Part shown: one piece after another, positions 1 through 9,320 of the stretch
How the letters are laid out: every line of letters starts with the position of its first letter
Numbering within the stretch: the stretch's first letter is position 1
Assembly (NCBI RefSeq): GCF_000735135.1
Contig: NZ_JPLZ01000007.1
Coordinates: 62,001-126,000 of the forward strand
Length of the DNA: 64,000 nt
Direction: 5' to 3'
Origin: Chryseobacterium sp. FH1
GTDB taxonomy: Bacteria > Bacteroidota > Bacteroidia > Flavobacteriales > Weeksellaceae
The notes under the pieces: generated by a model
The model's input: only the letters and a program-made list of their open reading frames with translations
Database searches by the model: none
Told to the model about the DNA's origin: nothing
Translations under genes and position numbers: made by a program

Positions 1-1
1 G

Positions 2-763
2 CCAAGCGAAAGTCTTACCATCAATGAAGAAGGTTTGGTTCCTTACAACGTTCCGGAATATAGGATTACAAAGGGCGATATTCTTACTTTGAATGTAGTT
101 ACAACTCCCAAAGGCGATGCGGCTCAATTTTATTCTTCCCTTAATGCATCATCTACTGGTACAGGCAATGTAGTTGGTAGTGGACAATCAGGTGGAGCCG
201 GAGGCAGAGGAGGAAATCCAACATTTTACTTCAATGGTTTGAAAGTAGATTCCAACGGCGACGTGAATGTTTTTGGAATAGGCTATGTGAAGGCCGAAGG
301 TAGAACGCTGGAAGATATGACGAAAGAGATCCAAGAACGGGTAAATGAAAACTTCCTCCAGGGAAAAGCTGAAGCAAGACTTAACTTAGACGGAATACGT
401 TATTACATATTAGGCGATATGGAATCCGTGGAAATGACAGGTGAAAAAACAGCATATGTGACTCAGCTTAATATTATGCAAGCACTTGCAATCAATGGTG
501 GACTCAACCGTACAGTGGACAGAAAAAGCATCACCATTCATAGAAAATATCCAGAAGGCATTAAAACGGCAAAACTAGATCTTACCAGAGAAGATGCGAT
601 GAACTCACCATACTACTGGTTGCAAAACGGAGATATTATTTATTTGAATACCAATGGGAAAAGCATCAATGGATTTGGAAAAGAGCCAGTTCAGACTTTG
701 ACTACAGGTGTATCTCTCATTACAACAGTAATGTCTATTTATTTAATCATAACGAGATTGTAA
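2..763 (+). CDS. Polysaccharide export protein (Wza/SLBB type), 5' truncated by window edge
   Basis: The reading frame is open from base 2 with no start, so the N-terminus (signal peptide and first export domain) lies outside the window; a TTG at 35 is not a convincing start. The visible part begins with a 'YRITKGDILTLNV' block typical of the polysaccharide biosynthesis/export domain, has a Gly/Ser-rich loop (about residues 40-65), and continues through an SLBB-like segment ('YYILGDMESVEMTG', 'NIMQALAINGGL', 'GDIIYLNT'). It ends in a short hydrophobic stretch ('SLITTVMSIYLIITRL'). The family forms the outer-membrane channel for capsule or exopolysaccharide. The Wzc-type kinase starts 1 base after its stop, as expected for a Wza-Wzc pair. 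Confidence 0.88.
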   Translation, partial: PSESLTINEEGLVPYNVPEYRITKGDILTLNVVTTPKGDAAQFYSSLNASSTGTGNVVGSGQSGGAGGRGGNPTFYFNGLKVDSNGDVNVFGIGYVKAEGRTLEDMTKEIQERVNENFLQGKAEARLNLDGIRYYILGDMESVEMTGEKTAYVTQLNIMQALAINGGLNRTVDRKSITIHRKYPEGIKTAKLDLTREDAMNSPYYWLQNGDIIYLNTNGKSINGFGKEPVQTLTTGVSLITTVMSIYLIITRL

Positions 764-764
764 T

Positions 765-3269
765 ATGATTCCTGGTAAAAACGGAAATAGTCCGCAAGAA
801 ACAGCGCAAGTTGCTGAGAAAATGGGATCATTCAATTTGTTTGATCCAGTTCATTTTGTGCAGCGAGTTTTACGGAATTGGTATTGGTTTGTTATTTTAG
901 GGTTTCTGGGATATTGCATTTCTTATGTTTATAGTAAGTATTATGCACAGAGAGTTTATGCATCCAGCTTATCATTGAGTATTTCAAATAACACTTCAAG
1001 CTATTTCACGCCCAATCAATCCATTAATTTCATCTGGGGACAAGGTGGAAATCAGGATGGGGTTTATCTGAAAAAAATATTACTTTCTAGAAGCCATAAT
1101 GAATATCTGGTTAAGAAGCTGGATCTCAATACCAATTATACGACAAAGGGTCTTATCAAAACTACGTATTTGGATCAGGAAGATAGTCCAGTATTTTTGG
1201 AAATTGATAAAGATCATTTGCAACAGGTTAATTATACCATTACCCTTCTTCCAAAAGGAAAAGATAAATACGAAGTTATTTTGCCGGAGGAAGGACTTTC
1301 TACAAATCTGTACAACTATAATACAGAATCTGTAGAGAAGGTTCCTTCATATCCCCGACCTCAAAACAGAATACTATCTGTCAACGACTGGTATGAAACT
1401 CCAAATCTGAAATTCAAATTGGTTAAAAATCCGATTGCCAGTAATATTAGTTTGGACAATATCATGGTGACTCTGATTCCTATAAATCAAGCCGTAAATG
1501 GCATTATCGGAACTCTTGGAGTAGAATTTGACAAGGAATTGCCTTCTATTATGATTATTAGCAAATCAGGCTACAACTTGAATGGTACCGTTAATTTTCT
1601 TAATAATTCTGTTGATGAATTGGTGATCAAAAGACTCTCCGATCAAAATATGGTAGATCAGAATACCGTAAAGTATTTGAGTGATAATCTCTTGAGTATT
1701 CGCAAAAAACTTGACTCCAGTGCCACTGTTCTTAATAATCTTAAGATCAATAATCGCCTTTTTGATATGGCGAATATAGACTCCAAAACAATTGGAAAAC
1801 TCACTGATCTTGAGACTCAAAGAGCAGAGTTGATGACAAAAATCAATTCTCTTAATGATATCAGAGCTTCCGTTGGTACAAATAGTATTGAGAAGATCAT
1901 TAGTCTTAATATCGCAGGAATAGAAGATGGAAACTTCAATGCCTCTGTTTCTGAGCTCAAGATGCTGTATGCGAAAAGAAGAGAAATGTCGCAGATTTAC
2001 ACGCCCAATTCCGAACCGATGCGGGAGATCAATCGATTGATCAACGAAGCAAAGTTTACTTCGCAAGATGGATTGAAAAAATATTTCCAAACTTATTATG
2101 ATAAATTGTCTAACCTCAATGCTGATATTGGAAAGATAGATCAAGAATTGGTGACACTTCCAGAGAAACAACGTATTTTCCTGGATGCACAAAGAGGCTA
2201 TGACATTATTGAGAGTACTTACAACACGTTGTTGTCTGAGCAGGCAAAATCTCAAATGCGTGTCGCAACCAATCAAAGCAATTTGAAAGTCATTGATAAA
2301 GCAAAAAATCTAGGACAAGGACCAATTGCTCCAAATATTAATGCTACAAAAGTGCAAATTATAGGTGGCTTACTTTTGATTCCGCTATTATTTTTATTAC
2401 TTGGAGAATTTTTGGATAATAAAATTAGAAATCTTAAGGAATTACTTTCTGCGACCAAAATTCCACTTCTAGGCGTTGTAGGGCATAACAATTACGATAA
2501 TAACTTAACGGTTTTAGAAGAGCCAAAATCTTCAATTTCAGAAGCTTTTAGAGCGATTCGATCAAATTTGAGATTCTTGTTTGATGAGGAGCAGAAGAGC
2601 AAGGTAATATTAGTTACATCTTCCATTAGTGGTGAGGGGAAAACTTATATTTCCATCAATGTCGCTTCAGTATTGGGGCTTAGTGGTAAAAAAGCTGTTC
2701 TGTTAGGAATGGATCTTAGAAAGCCGAAAATCTTCGGTGATTTTAAGATTAATAATAAAAATGGTATTTCTAATTATCTCACTGGGCAAGTCGCATTGGA
2801 GGATATTATCAATCATACCAGCATAGCAGGATTGGATGTAATTACTTCAGGGCCAATTCCTCCAAATCCATCAGAGCTTTTGATGAGTGATAATAATATG
2901 AAGTTCATTGATGAACTAAAAGATCTATACGAATACATCATTATAGATTCGCCACCAGTAGGATTGGTAGCAGATTCTTTCGAACTGATTAAAAAAGCAG
3001 ATACCACGATTTATGTCGTTCGTCACGAATATACCGAGAAACACATGCTTCGTATGATCAGCGAAAAATATTTCAACAAAGAAGTAACAAGCCTTGGTTT
3101 GGTGTATAACGATTTCAGTGTGAAACAAGGTTATGGCTACGGTTACGGTTATGGCTACGGATATGGTTACGGGTATGGCTATGGTTACTTTGATGAAGAT
3201 AAAAATTACAAAGAACCAACGATTATAAAAATCAGGAACAAACTGAAAATGTTTTTCAACAGAAAGTAA
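765..3269 (+). CDS. Wzc-type tyrosine autokinase / polysaccharide co-polymerase
   Basis: 834 residues, starting 1 base after the Wza-type gene. Architecture: Wzz-like N-terminus with a membrane segment at about 40-57, a long coiled-coil-rich periplasmic region, a second membrane segment at about 532-549, then a cytoplasmic BY-kinase domain. Kinase motifs are visible: Walker A 'SGEGKT' (622-627), Walker A' 'VLLGMDLRKPK' with Asp650, and Walker B 'IIIDSPP' with Asp728. The C-terminal tyrosine cluster that is autophosphorylated in this family is a run of ten Gly-Tyr dipeptides (789-808), followed by a short basic tail. It should control chain length and export of a surface polysaccharide. A hairpin terminator follows the stop. 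Confidence 0.93.
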   Translation: MIPGKNGNSPQETAQVAEKMGSFNLFDPVHFVQRVLRNWYWFVILGFLGYCISYVYSKYYAQRVYASSLSLSISNNTSSYFTPNQSINFIWGQGGNQDGVYLKKILLSRSHNEYLVKKLDLNTNYTTKGLIKTTYLDQEDSPVFLEIDKDHLQQVNYTITLLPKGKDKYEVILPEEGLSTNLYNYNTESVEKVPSYPRPQNRILSVNDWYETPNLKFKLVKNPIASNISLDNIMVTLIPINQAVNGIIGTLGVEFDKELPSIMIISKSGYNLNGTVNFLNNSVDELVIKRLSDQNMVDQNTVKYLSDNLLSIRKKLDSSATVLNNLKINNRLFDMANIDSKTIGKLTDLETQRAELMTKINSLNDIRASVGTNSIEKIISLNIAGIEDGNFNASVSELKMLYAKRREMSQIYTPNSEPMREINRLINEAKFTSQDGLKKYFQTYYDKLSNLNADIGKIDQELVTLPEKQRIFLDAQRGYDIIESTYNTLLSEQAKSQMRVATNQSNLKVIDKAKNLGQGPIAPNINATKVQIIGGLLLIPLLFLLLGEFLDNKIRNLKELLSATKIPLLGVVGHNNYDNNLTVLEEPKSSISEAFRAIRSNLRFLFDEEQKSKVILVTSSISGEGKTYISINVASVLGLSGKKAVLLGMDLRKPKIFGDFKINNKNGISNYLTGQVALEDIINHTSIAGLDVITSGPIPPNPSELLMSDNNMKFIDELKDLYEYIIIDSPPVGLVADSFELIKKADTTIYVVRHEYTEKHMLRMISEKYFNKEVTSLGLVYNDFSVKQGYGYGYGYGYGYGYGYGYGYFDEDKNYKEPTIIKIRNKLKMFFNRK
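3129..3188 (+). repeat. Ten in-frame Gly-Tyr codon pairs
   Basis: Sixty bases encode (Gly-Tyr)x10 at the C-terminus of the Wzc-type kinase. Codons alternate among GGT/GGC/GGA/GGG and TAT/TAC in no simple unit, so the tract is conserved at the protein level rather than being a pure DNA microsatellite. Confidence 0.9.
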
Positions 3270-3270
3270 G

Positions 3271-3298
3271 AGCCTTTATTAAGGCTTTTATTTTTTTT
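3271..3298 (+). terminator. Rho-independent terminator after the Wzc-type gene
   Basis: AGCCTT / AAGGCT arms with a TATT loop are followed by TTTTATTTTTTTT. It starts 2 bases after the kinase stop codon and closes the Wza-Wzc unit. Confidence 0.85.
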
Positions 3299-3377
3299 AA
3301 AGACTATTTTCAAGATATGTTCGTTTTTATAACAATAAATTATAATTAGTTGTCCTTATTTAACTAAACTTTAAGAA

Positions 3378-3407
3378 TTTGCTTAAGCTAAAAATGTTTT
3401 ATATTTG
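3378..3407 (+). promoter_or_regulatory. Bacteroidota-type promoter for the DUF6089-uppS-bamA operon
   Basis: TTTG (3378-3381), an 18-base spacer and TATATTTG (3400-3407) match the TTTG-N19-TAnnTTTG consensus. It lies 41 bases upstream of the ATG at 3448, which is why that ATG is preferred over the TTG at 3379 in the same frame. Confidence 0.75.
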
Positions 3408-3447
3408 CACCAAAATTTTGACTAATAGACGTTTCAGTATATTGAAA

Positions 3448-4245
3448 ATGAAGAAAGAATTAACTTATTCCATTATCGCCTTATTTTGCTTTTTCAGTTT
3501 TGCCAGTGCGCAAAGACATGAGATTGGGGTGCAAATGGGTATAAGTAACCTTGTTGGAGATATTGGAAGAACCAATTACGTTCTTCAGAAACCTATGGGT
3601 AGCATCGCGGATTACGGATTGCCCTTCTACGGAGGCATAATGTATCGTATGAATTTTAATCCTTATCAAACTGTAAGACTTAATTTAGGTTTTAGTAATA
3701 TCCAGTTTGATGACAGATATGCCAAAGAGGATTACAGGCGAATGAGAAAATTGTGGGGGACAAACTCCATATTTTCAGGCGATTTACTTTTCGAATATAA
3801 TTTCCTGCCAGTCAATGACGAGCAGAAGAGTATGATAAGTCCTTACATCTTTGGGGGTGTTTCTGGATTGTATATGAATGCTTCCAAGCCAGAACTTACA
3901 ATCAATTCTGCTTCCGATGTACAAGTGAATTATTTACAAAAAAGAACATTTACAATGGGACTTCCTTTTGGAGTTGGTCTCAAGTATAAATTTAATTATA
4001 ACTGGGCATTGTCTGGAGAATTCCTTTTCCGACCAACTTTCTCAGATCAGGTAGATTACAGCAGTCTGGAAGAAGGCGATGTAACGGTTAGAACAACAGC
4101 GCTCAATGACGATCAAACCGCTGCCGTTGTGCAAGGTTTTATTCAGCAGAGAAATATTGGTAATCCAAACTCAAAAGACTGGGTTAATTCTGTAACACTT
4201 ATTTTGTCTTATTCTTTTGGAAGACCACCTTGTTATTGTAAATAG
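3448..4245 (+). CDS. DUF6089-like outer-membrane beta-barrel protein
   Basis: 265 residues from the ATG at 3448, which begins a clear signal peptide ending 'FSFASAQ' before the mature 'RHEIGVQMGISNLVGDIG'. Alternating hydrophobic strands, aromatic strand ends and a final 'SVTLILSYSFG' indicate a small beta-barrel. The frame continues upstream to a TTG at 3379, but the promoter -7 box lies inside that extension. Proteins of this kind sit directly upstream of uppS and bamA in many Flavobacteriia. The substrate or role is unknown; proximity to bamA suggests an envelope function. The stop is 5 bases before uppS, consistent with one operon. Confidence 0.82.
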   Translation: MKKELTYSIIALFCFFSFASAQRHEIGVQMGISNLVGDIGRTNYVLQKPMGSIADYGLPFYGGIMYRMNFNPYQTVRLNLGFSNIQFDDRYAKEDYRRMRKLWGTNSIFSGDLLFEYNFLPVNDEQKSMISPYIFGGVSGLYMNASKPELTINSASDVQVNYLQKRTFTMGLPFGVGLKYKFNYNWALSGEFLFRPTFSDQVDYSSLEEGDVTVRTTALNDDQTAAVVQGFIQQRNIGNPNSKDWVNSVTLILSYSFGRPPCYCK

Positions 4246-4250
4246 GAACT

Positions 4251-4997
4251 ATGGACGACTTAAAGAAACTTATAGATAAAGACAAGTTGCCTCAACACGT
4301 TGCCGTGATAATGGATGGCAACGGAAGATGGGCAAAATCCAGAGGGGAAGAAAGAACCTTTGGGCACAAAAATGCAATCAAGGCAGTTCGTAATGTGATC
4401 AACGCTTGCAACGAGGTTCATATTCCATATCTTACACTTTATACCTTTTCCTCTGAAAACTGGAACAGACCGAAGGAAGAAGTAGATACATTGATGAATC
4501 TTCTCTCAGAGACACTGCTTTTGGAAGCAGAAGAGATTTTTTCCAAAGGATTGAGGATGCACGTGATCGGTGATATTTCCACATTGCCAGATTTGGTAAA
4601 GGAGCAATTGATGAATGTTGTAGAGCTTACCAAAAACAACACCGGCGGAAACTTGATTTTAGCGTTGAGCTACGGTTCTCAGAAGGAGATTCTGAAAGCT
4701 GTAAAAGAAATCAGTGAAGACGTAAAAGACGGAAAACTTAACTTGGATGAAATCGATGAGAAATGCTTCGAAAATCATCTTTATACAAAGGATTTTCCAC
4801 AAGTGGATCTAATGATAAGAACAAGCGGAGAAGTGCGAATCAGCAACTTTTTGCTTTGGCAAATCGCTTATGCTGAACTTCAGTTTTTGGATGTACTTTG
4901 GCCAGATTTTACAAAAGATACGTTTTTCCAATGCATTTTGGATTATCAAAATAAGGAAAGAAGATACGGAAAGACCAGCGAACAGCTACTTTCATAA
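4251..4997 (+). CDS. uppS: Isoprenyl transferase (undecaprenyl diphosphate synthase)
   Basis: 248 residues, normal for cis-prenyltransferases. The P-loop 'VIMDGNGRWAK' carries the catalytic Asp22. Later blocks 'YTFSSENWNRP', 'NLILALSYGS' and the C-terminal 'DLMIRTSGEVRISNFLLW' with '...YAELQF..VLWPDF' are diagnostic. It condenses isopentenyl diphosphate onto farnesyl diphosphate to make the C55 carrier for peptidoglycan, LPS and capsule. It lies between the DUF6089 gene and bamA. Confidence 0.97.
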   Translation: MDDLKKLIDKDKLPQHVAVIMDGNGRWAKSRGEERTFGHKNAIKAVRNVINACNEVHIPYLTLYTFSSENWNRPKEEVDTLMNLLSETLLLEAEEIFSKGLRMHVIGDISTLPDLVKEQLMNVVELTKNNTGGNLILALSYGSQKEILKAVKEISEDVKDGKLNLDEIDEKCFENHLYTKDFPQVDLMIRTSGEVRISNFLLWQIAYAELQFLDVLWPDFTKDTFFQCILDYQNKERRYGKTSEQLLS

Positions 4998-5026
4998 TAT
5001 ATTTTAGAAAAGAGACTTCAATTAGA

Positions 5027-7561
5027 ATGAAATTAAGAATCATACCCATCATTATGTTGACAGCTTCCGCGTATTTCCACGCACAAGTTGTTCCACAGGG
5101 TACCAATGCAGAAAACACAGAACTTGCAGCAGACCAAAATCAAGAATATGTTTTGAAAGACATCGTGGTAGACGGGGTCAAAAGATACACGCCAGCTCAG
5201 ATTTTGCGTTTCACAGGACTTGTGAAAGGAGAGAAGTTAGAAATTCCGGGGCAGAGAGTTAGCAACGCTATCAAGAAACTTTGGGAGACGCAATCTTTTT
5301 CTAAAGTCGAGGTTTACATTCAGGATGTTGAAGGGCAGAATGTTGTCCTGCAGTTCTCTTTGCAAGACCTTAAAGAACTTGGAGAAGTAAAATTTACGGG
5401 TAAAGGAGTTGGGAAATCTAAGAATGAAAAACTCATCAAGGATAACAACCTGAAACCTGGAACCAAGATCAATAACAACTTGGTTTCCAGTTTACAAAAC
5501 AAAATCCCTCAAGAGTATATTGCGAAAGGATTTGCTGATGCCAAAATTAATATCGTAGAAAAAGCCAATGGCGGAGATGCCAATCTGGTAGACTGGACAA
5601 TCGAAGTTTCGAAAGGTAAAAAAGTCAAAATCGATAAAATTGAATTTGAAGGAAATACCGCTGTTACAGATAGAAAACTTAGAAAAAACGGTTTCAAAGA
5701 TACCAAGCAGAAGAGATTCCTTTTGGGGATTTTGAAGCCTTCCAAGTTTGTTCAGGATAAATATGATGAGGATAAAAGAAACTTGATCAGTTACTACAAC
5801 TCATTAGGATTCCGAGATGCGACCATTGTTTCAGACTCTATTACTAGAAATGAAAAAGGCTACAACATCAATGTGAAATTGAATGAGGGTAAAAAATATT
5901 ATATAGGTGATATCAATTTCATTGGTAATACAACTTTCACGACCGAATTTTTACAAAGGATCTTAGGATATAAAACGGGAGATATCTACGATGCAGTTGG
6001 ATTCAACAAAAAAGTTGGAGATGACGGTGGAAAGGAAGATGATTCTGATATCAAATCCACTTATATGAACAATGGATTCCTGTTTTCAAACGTTACACCA
6101 ATTGAAAAATCCATCAAAGGAGATTCTATCAACCTTGAGATCAGAATCAACGAAGGTGAAAAGGCAACTTGGAACCGTGTCACTTGGTCTGGAAATACCA
6201 CGACACATGATCACGTGATCTTGAGAGCACTTAGAACAAAACCAGGTGCTTTGTTTGCAAAAACAGAAATCAAAAGGACTTATTTCGAATTGGCTGGGAT
6301 GCAATTCTTTGATCCACAGCAAATTGGAACGGATGTGAAACCAAATCCACAAGACAACACTGTGAATATGCACTGGACGCTTGTAGAAAAAGGATCTTCC
6401 CAGGTTCAATTGCAAGCGGGTTACGGTGGTGGATCTTTCATCGGAACGCTTGGTTTGACCTTCAATAATTTCTCTTTGAGAAACTTCCTGAAATTCAAAG
6501 ATTTCAAGCCAGTCCCTCAAGGTGACGGACAAACTTTGTCACTTCAGGCGCAAGCAGGACAATTTTTTACCAATTATAGTGTTTCATTTACAGAGCCTTG
6601 GGTTTTTGGAACGAGACCAACTGCGCTTAGTGTAGGTTTCAACTATTCCAACGTAAATTACAATCTATCAACTGGAGATCAGAAAATGGACATTTTCTCT
6701 GCAACAGCAGGTCTTACAAGACTATTGAAGTGGCCGGATGATTATTTTGCACTTTACACGGGAATTCAATATCAGAGTTATAACTTTAGCAACTATCCAT
6801 TTAACTTTGGTGATGTTGTAGAAAATAATGGTAGTACGAAATCATTTAGTTTCAATATCGGTTTGAGCAGAAGTTCTGCCGGATTAGATCCAGTTTTTCC
6901 AACTTATGGTTCCAATGTGGAAGCTTCTTTGAAATTTACGCCACCATATTCCTGGTTCAGCAACAAAGATTATTCTACCATGACGACTTTGGACAAGTAC
7001 AAATGGATGGAATTCTACAAAGTGAAGTTGAAAGCTGATTTCTACAACGAGGTAATTGGGAAATTGGTTCTAAGAACGACTGGAGAAATGGGATATTTGA
7101 ATGGATATACAAAAGAACTAGGTCCACCGCCGTTTGAAAGATATTATGTTGGAGGTGTTGGATTGTTCAACGGTAGATTTGATGGTAGAGAATTGGTGCC
7201 ATTGAGAGGATATGAAAATGCTTCTTCCACAGGTTTTAGTCCATCTTCAACTTATGATATCACGCCTTATGGAGGTGCAACGATTTATAATAGATTTGCA
7301 GCAGAATTGAGATATCCAATTTCTATGAACCAAACAGCGAAAATTTTCGTTCTTACATTTGTAGAAGCTGGTAATGCCTGGAATAGTTTCGGAACCTACA
7401 ATCCATTTAAGTTGAAAAGATCCGCTGGGCTTGGTATCAGGGTATCAATGTCAGCATTTGGATTGATAGGATTTGACTTCGCTTACGGATTTGATAGAAC
7501 TCTTGGAAGTTCTGAACCATCTGGATGGCAACAGCATTTCTTGATGAATCAACCATTATAA
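5027..7561 (+). CDS. bamA: Outer membrane protein assembly factor BamA (Omp85)
   Basis: 844 residues. A signal peptide (about 1-20, ending 'YFHAQ') is followed by an acidic linker and tandem POTRA repeats; their starts are visible as 'LKDIVVDGVKRYTPAQI', 'KIDKIEFEGNTAVTDRKL' and 'YIGDINFIGNTTFTTEFL'. From about residue 450 there is an Omp85 barrel ('LQAGYGGGSFIGTLGLTFNN', 'VGGVGLFNGRFDG', 'LRGYEN', 'GLGIRVSMSAFGLIGFDFAYG'). It inserts beta-barrel proteins into the outer membrane. Two Skp-type chaperone genes follow directly, as in many Bacteroidota. Confidence 0.97.
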   Translation: MKLRIIPIIMLTASAYFHAQVVPQGTNAENTELAADQNQEYVLKDIVVDGVKRYTPAQILRFTGLVKGEKLEIPGQRVSNAIKKLWETQSFSKVEVYIQDVEGQNVVLQFSLQDLKELGEVKFTGKGVGKSKNEKLIKDNNLKPGTKINNNLVSSLQNKIPQEYIAKGFADAKINIVEKANGGDANLVDWTIEVSKGKKVKIDKIEFEGNTAVTDRKLRKNGFKDTKQKRFLLGILKPSKFVQDKYDEDKRNLISYYNSLGFRDATIVSDSITRNEKGYNINVKLNEGKKYYIGDINFIGNTTFTTEFLQRILGYKTGDIYDAVGFNKKVGDDGGKEDDSDIKSTYMNNGFLFSNVTPIEKSIKGDSINLEIRINEGEKATWNRVTWSGNTTTHDHVILRALRTKPGALFAKTEIKRTYFELAGMQFFDPQQIGTDVKPNPQDNTVNMHWTLVEKGSSQVQLQAGYGGGSFIGTLGLTFNNFSLRNFLKFKDFKPVPQGDGQTLSLQAQAGQFFTNYSVSFTEPWVFGTRPTALSVGFNYSNVNYNLSTGDQKMDIFSATAGLTRLLKWPDDYFALYTGIQYQSYNFSNYPFNFGDVVENNGSTKSFSFNIGLSRSSAGLDPVFPTYGSNVEASLKFTPPYSWFSNKDYSTMTTLDKYKWMEFYKVKLKADFYNEVIGKLVLRTTGEMGYLNGYTKELGPPPFERYYVGGVGLFNGRFDGRELVPLRGYENASSTGFSPSSTYDITPYGGATIYNRFAAELRYPISMNQTAKIFVLTFVEAGNAWNSFGTYNPFKLKRSAGLGIRVSMSAFGLIGFDFAYGFDRTLGSSEPSGWQQHFLMNQPL

Positions 7562-7583
7562 AATAATTTTTTATTTTTACACG

Positions 7584-8231
7584 ATGAAAAAAATAGCTTT
7601 AATTGTAACAATTATCTTTACCGCAACACAAATCTATGCACAGAAGATTGGCGTTGTAGATACCAACTATGTCTTGAGCAAACTACCTCAGTACAAAGAA
7701 GCTGAAAACAGGCTTAATACTCAGGTGACACAATGGCAAGCAGATTTGCAAAAATTGCAGGCGGAATATGAGAGAAAAAGAGAAGCTTTTGAGAACGAAA
7801 AAGTATTGCTCGTAGGAGATCAGCTTAAACTAAGAGAGAAGGAAATTGTAGATATGGAAACCAATATCCGTAACACAATTGGGGCAAGATTCGGATCAAA
7901 TGGAGAGGTCAATCAATTGAGGTCAAACCTTACAAAACCATATCAAGATCAGATCTGGAATGCGATCAAAACGGTTTCTACCAAGAATAACTTGGGCATA
8001 GTTCTTGATAAAAGTAACAACATTAGTGTAATCTTCTTAGACAAGAAATACGATTACACAGAAGCCGTGCTCAATCTTTTGGGGAAAAGCCTTCCAAAAG
8101 GTGAGGAGGTTAAAAATGAGCCAGTGAAAGGTGGTCGCCCTTCAAATAACAATAAATCTGGAAAACAAAGAAACTTCAATTCTACAAAACAATCTACACC
8201 CGCAGAATCTGGAATTGAGAGAAGAAAATAG
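7584..8231 (+). CDS. OmpH/Skp family periplasmic chaperone, first copy
   Basis: 215 residues. A signal peptide ('KKIALIVTIIFTATQIYAQ') precedes 'KIGVVDTNYVLSKLPQYKEAE', the usual start of the Skp fold. A long charged helical region (about 45-110) forms the predicted coiled-coil tentacles. The C-terminus is longer than in the neighbouring copy and is Lys/Asn/Ser-rich (about 175-215). Skp proteins keep unfolded outer-membrane proteins soluble for delivery to BamA, and this gene starts 22 bases after bamA. Confidence 0.92.
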   Translation: MKKIALIVTIIFTATQIYAQKIGVVDTNYVLSKLPQYKEAENRLNTQVTQWQADLQKLQAEYERKREAFENEKVLLVGDQLKLREKEIVDMETNIRNTIGARFGSNGEVNQLRSNLTKPYQDQIWNAIKTVSTKNNLGIVLDKSNNISVIFLDKKYDYTEAVLNLLGKSLPKGEEVKNEPVKGGRPSNNNKSGKQRNFNSTKQSTPAESGIERRK

Positions 8232-8267
8232 TAAATTAAATATAAATTATAAACATAACTTTTTAAA

Positions 8268-8768
8268 ATGAACAAATTAAATGTAGTATTGGTAGCCGTT
8301 GTAATGGTTTTCGCAACTGGATTTGCACAAGCACAAAAATTAGCTTTTGTAGACGTAAACGCAATTTTTACATCAATGCCAGAAATGAAAGCTTTGGATC
8401 AGCAATTGCAAAACTTACAGACTTCAAAGCAAGGTGAGTTGGAAAAACAAGGGAAGTCTCTTCAAGATTTGATGGCGAAATATCAAACTGAAGCTGCAAA
8501 ACAAACGCCAGCTATCAACGAACAAAGAAGCCAAGAGGTTCAAAAACTTCAAGATAATCTTCAGCAACTTTACGCTGCTGCACAAAAAGATATCGCTGAA
8601 AAAAGAGATGCAGGTTTAGCGCCAATTGAGAAAAAAATCAATGATGCTATTTCTAAAGTTTCTAAAGCAGCAAAATACGAGTATGTATTTGATTCTTCTA
8701 CGCCAGCTTTGTTGTACAAAGATAGTATCGACGCTACTCCAGCTGTAAGAAAAGAATTAGGTCTTTAA
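8268..8768 (+). CDS. OmpH/Skp family periplasmic chaperone, second copy
   Basis: 166 residues, close to the standard Skp length. The signal peptide ends 'TGFAQAQ', followed by 'KLAFVDVNAIFTSMPEMKALDQQLQ' and a Gln/Lys-rich coiled coil. It is a tandem paralogue of the preceding gene with a 36-base gap. Having two skp-like genes after bamA is common in the phylum and suggests division of labour. A strong terminator follows. Confidence 0.94.
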   Translation: MNKLNVVLVAVVMVFATGFAQAQKLAFVDVNAIFTSMPEMKALDQQLQNLQTSKQGELEKQGKSLQDLMAKYQTEAAKQTPAINEQRSQEVQKLQDNLQQLYAAAQKDIAEKRDAGLAPIEKKINDAISKVSKAAKYEYVFDSSTPALLYKDSIDATPAVRKELGL

Positions 8769-8791
8769 TCCGAATACAATTAAAATAATGA

Positions 8792-8826
8792 AAACCGTCT
8801 CGTTTTATTAACGGGACGGTTTTTTA
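8792..8826 (+). terminator. Terminator of the bamA-skp operon
   Basis: AAACCGTC...CG / CG..GACGGTTTTTT arms with an A/T-rich loop and a T run, 24 bases after the second skp stop. Confidence 0.88.
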
Positions 8827-8838
8827 GGAAAAATTAAT

Positions 8839-9318
8839 ATGGACAAAGAATTTTCATCTACCGTAAAAATCCGTTTTGCAGATTGCGACCCGATTGGGCA
8901 TCTCAACAACGTGAAATATTTGGAGTATATGCTCAATGCAAGAGAAGACCATGTGGAACAAAACTACGGATTTACTTATGAGCAATATACCAGAGAAACT
9001 GGTTGCACTTGGGTTACGATTCAAAATGAAATTGCTTATCTAAAGGAAGTAAGGTACAATTCCACAGTCAACATCACCAGCAAAACGATTATGGTTGATG
9101 ACATCACTGCGGTTGTAGAATTGCTAATGAAGGATGAAAATGGAAAGGTAAATGCAGTATTTTGGTTGACGGTGATCTACTTCAATATGAAAACGAGAAG
9201 AGCTGAAAAAATGCCAGATGCAACTTTGGAGAAATTCGCTCACTTTCTAGTCCAGATTGATCATAAAACATTTAAAGAAAGAGTCACTTTTTTCAGAAAT
9301 CAAAATAGAACAAAGTAA
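8839..9318 (+). CDS. Acyl-CoA thioesterase, hotdog fold (YbgC/FadM-like)
   Basis: 159 residues. The hotdog signature 'KIRFADCDPIGHLNNVKYLEYML' (about 8-30) carries the Asp-x-x-x-His-x-N arrangement used by 4-hydroxybenzoyl-CoA-type thioesterases. A beta-sheet core ('STVNITSKTIMVDDITAVVEL', 'AVFWLTVIYFN') follows. It hydrolyses acyl-CoA or acyl-ACP thioesters; the exact substrate cannot be read from sequence. It starts 13 bases after the preceding terminator and ends 2 bases before rfbD, so it probably heads a thioesterase-rfbD-unknown unit. Confidence 0.88.
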   Translation: MDKEFSSTVKIRFADCDPIGHLNNVKYLEYMLNAREDHVEQNYGFTYEQYTRETGCTWVTIQNEIAYLKEVRYNSTVNITSKTIMVDDITAVVELLMKDENGKVNAVFWLTVIYFNMKTRRAEKMPDATLEKFAHFLVQIDHKTFKERVTFFRNQNRTK

Positions 9319-9320
9319 TT

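Noticed and set aside
1566-2276. 236-codon minus-strand ORF inside the Wzc-type gene
   Set aside because: Shadow of the coding strand; Ile/Ser/Leu-rich, no start context, and the plus-strand gene is certain.
3129-3188. Possible CRISPR or microsatellite
   Set aside because: The units are 6 bases, vary at the third codon positions and encode an expected tyrosine-rich kinase tail.
6086-6532. 148-codon minus-strand ORF inside bamA
   Set aside because: Antisense shadow of the POTRA and barrel region with no recognisable domain.
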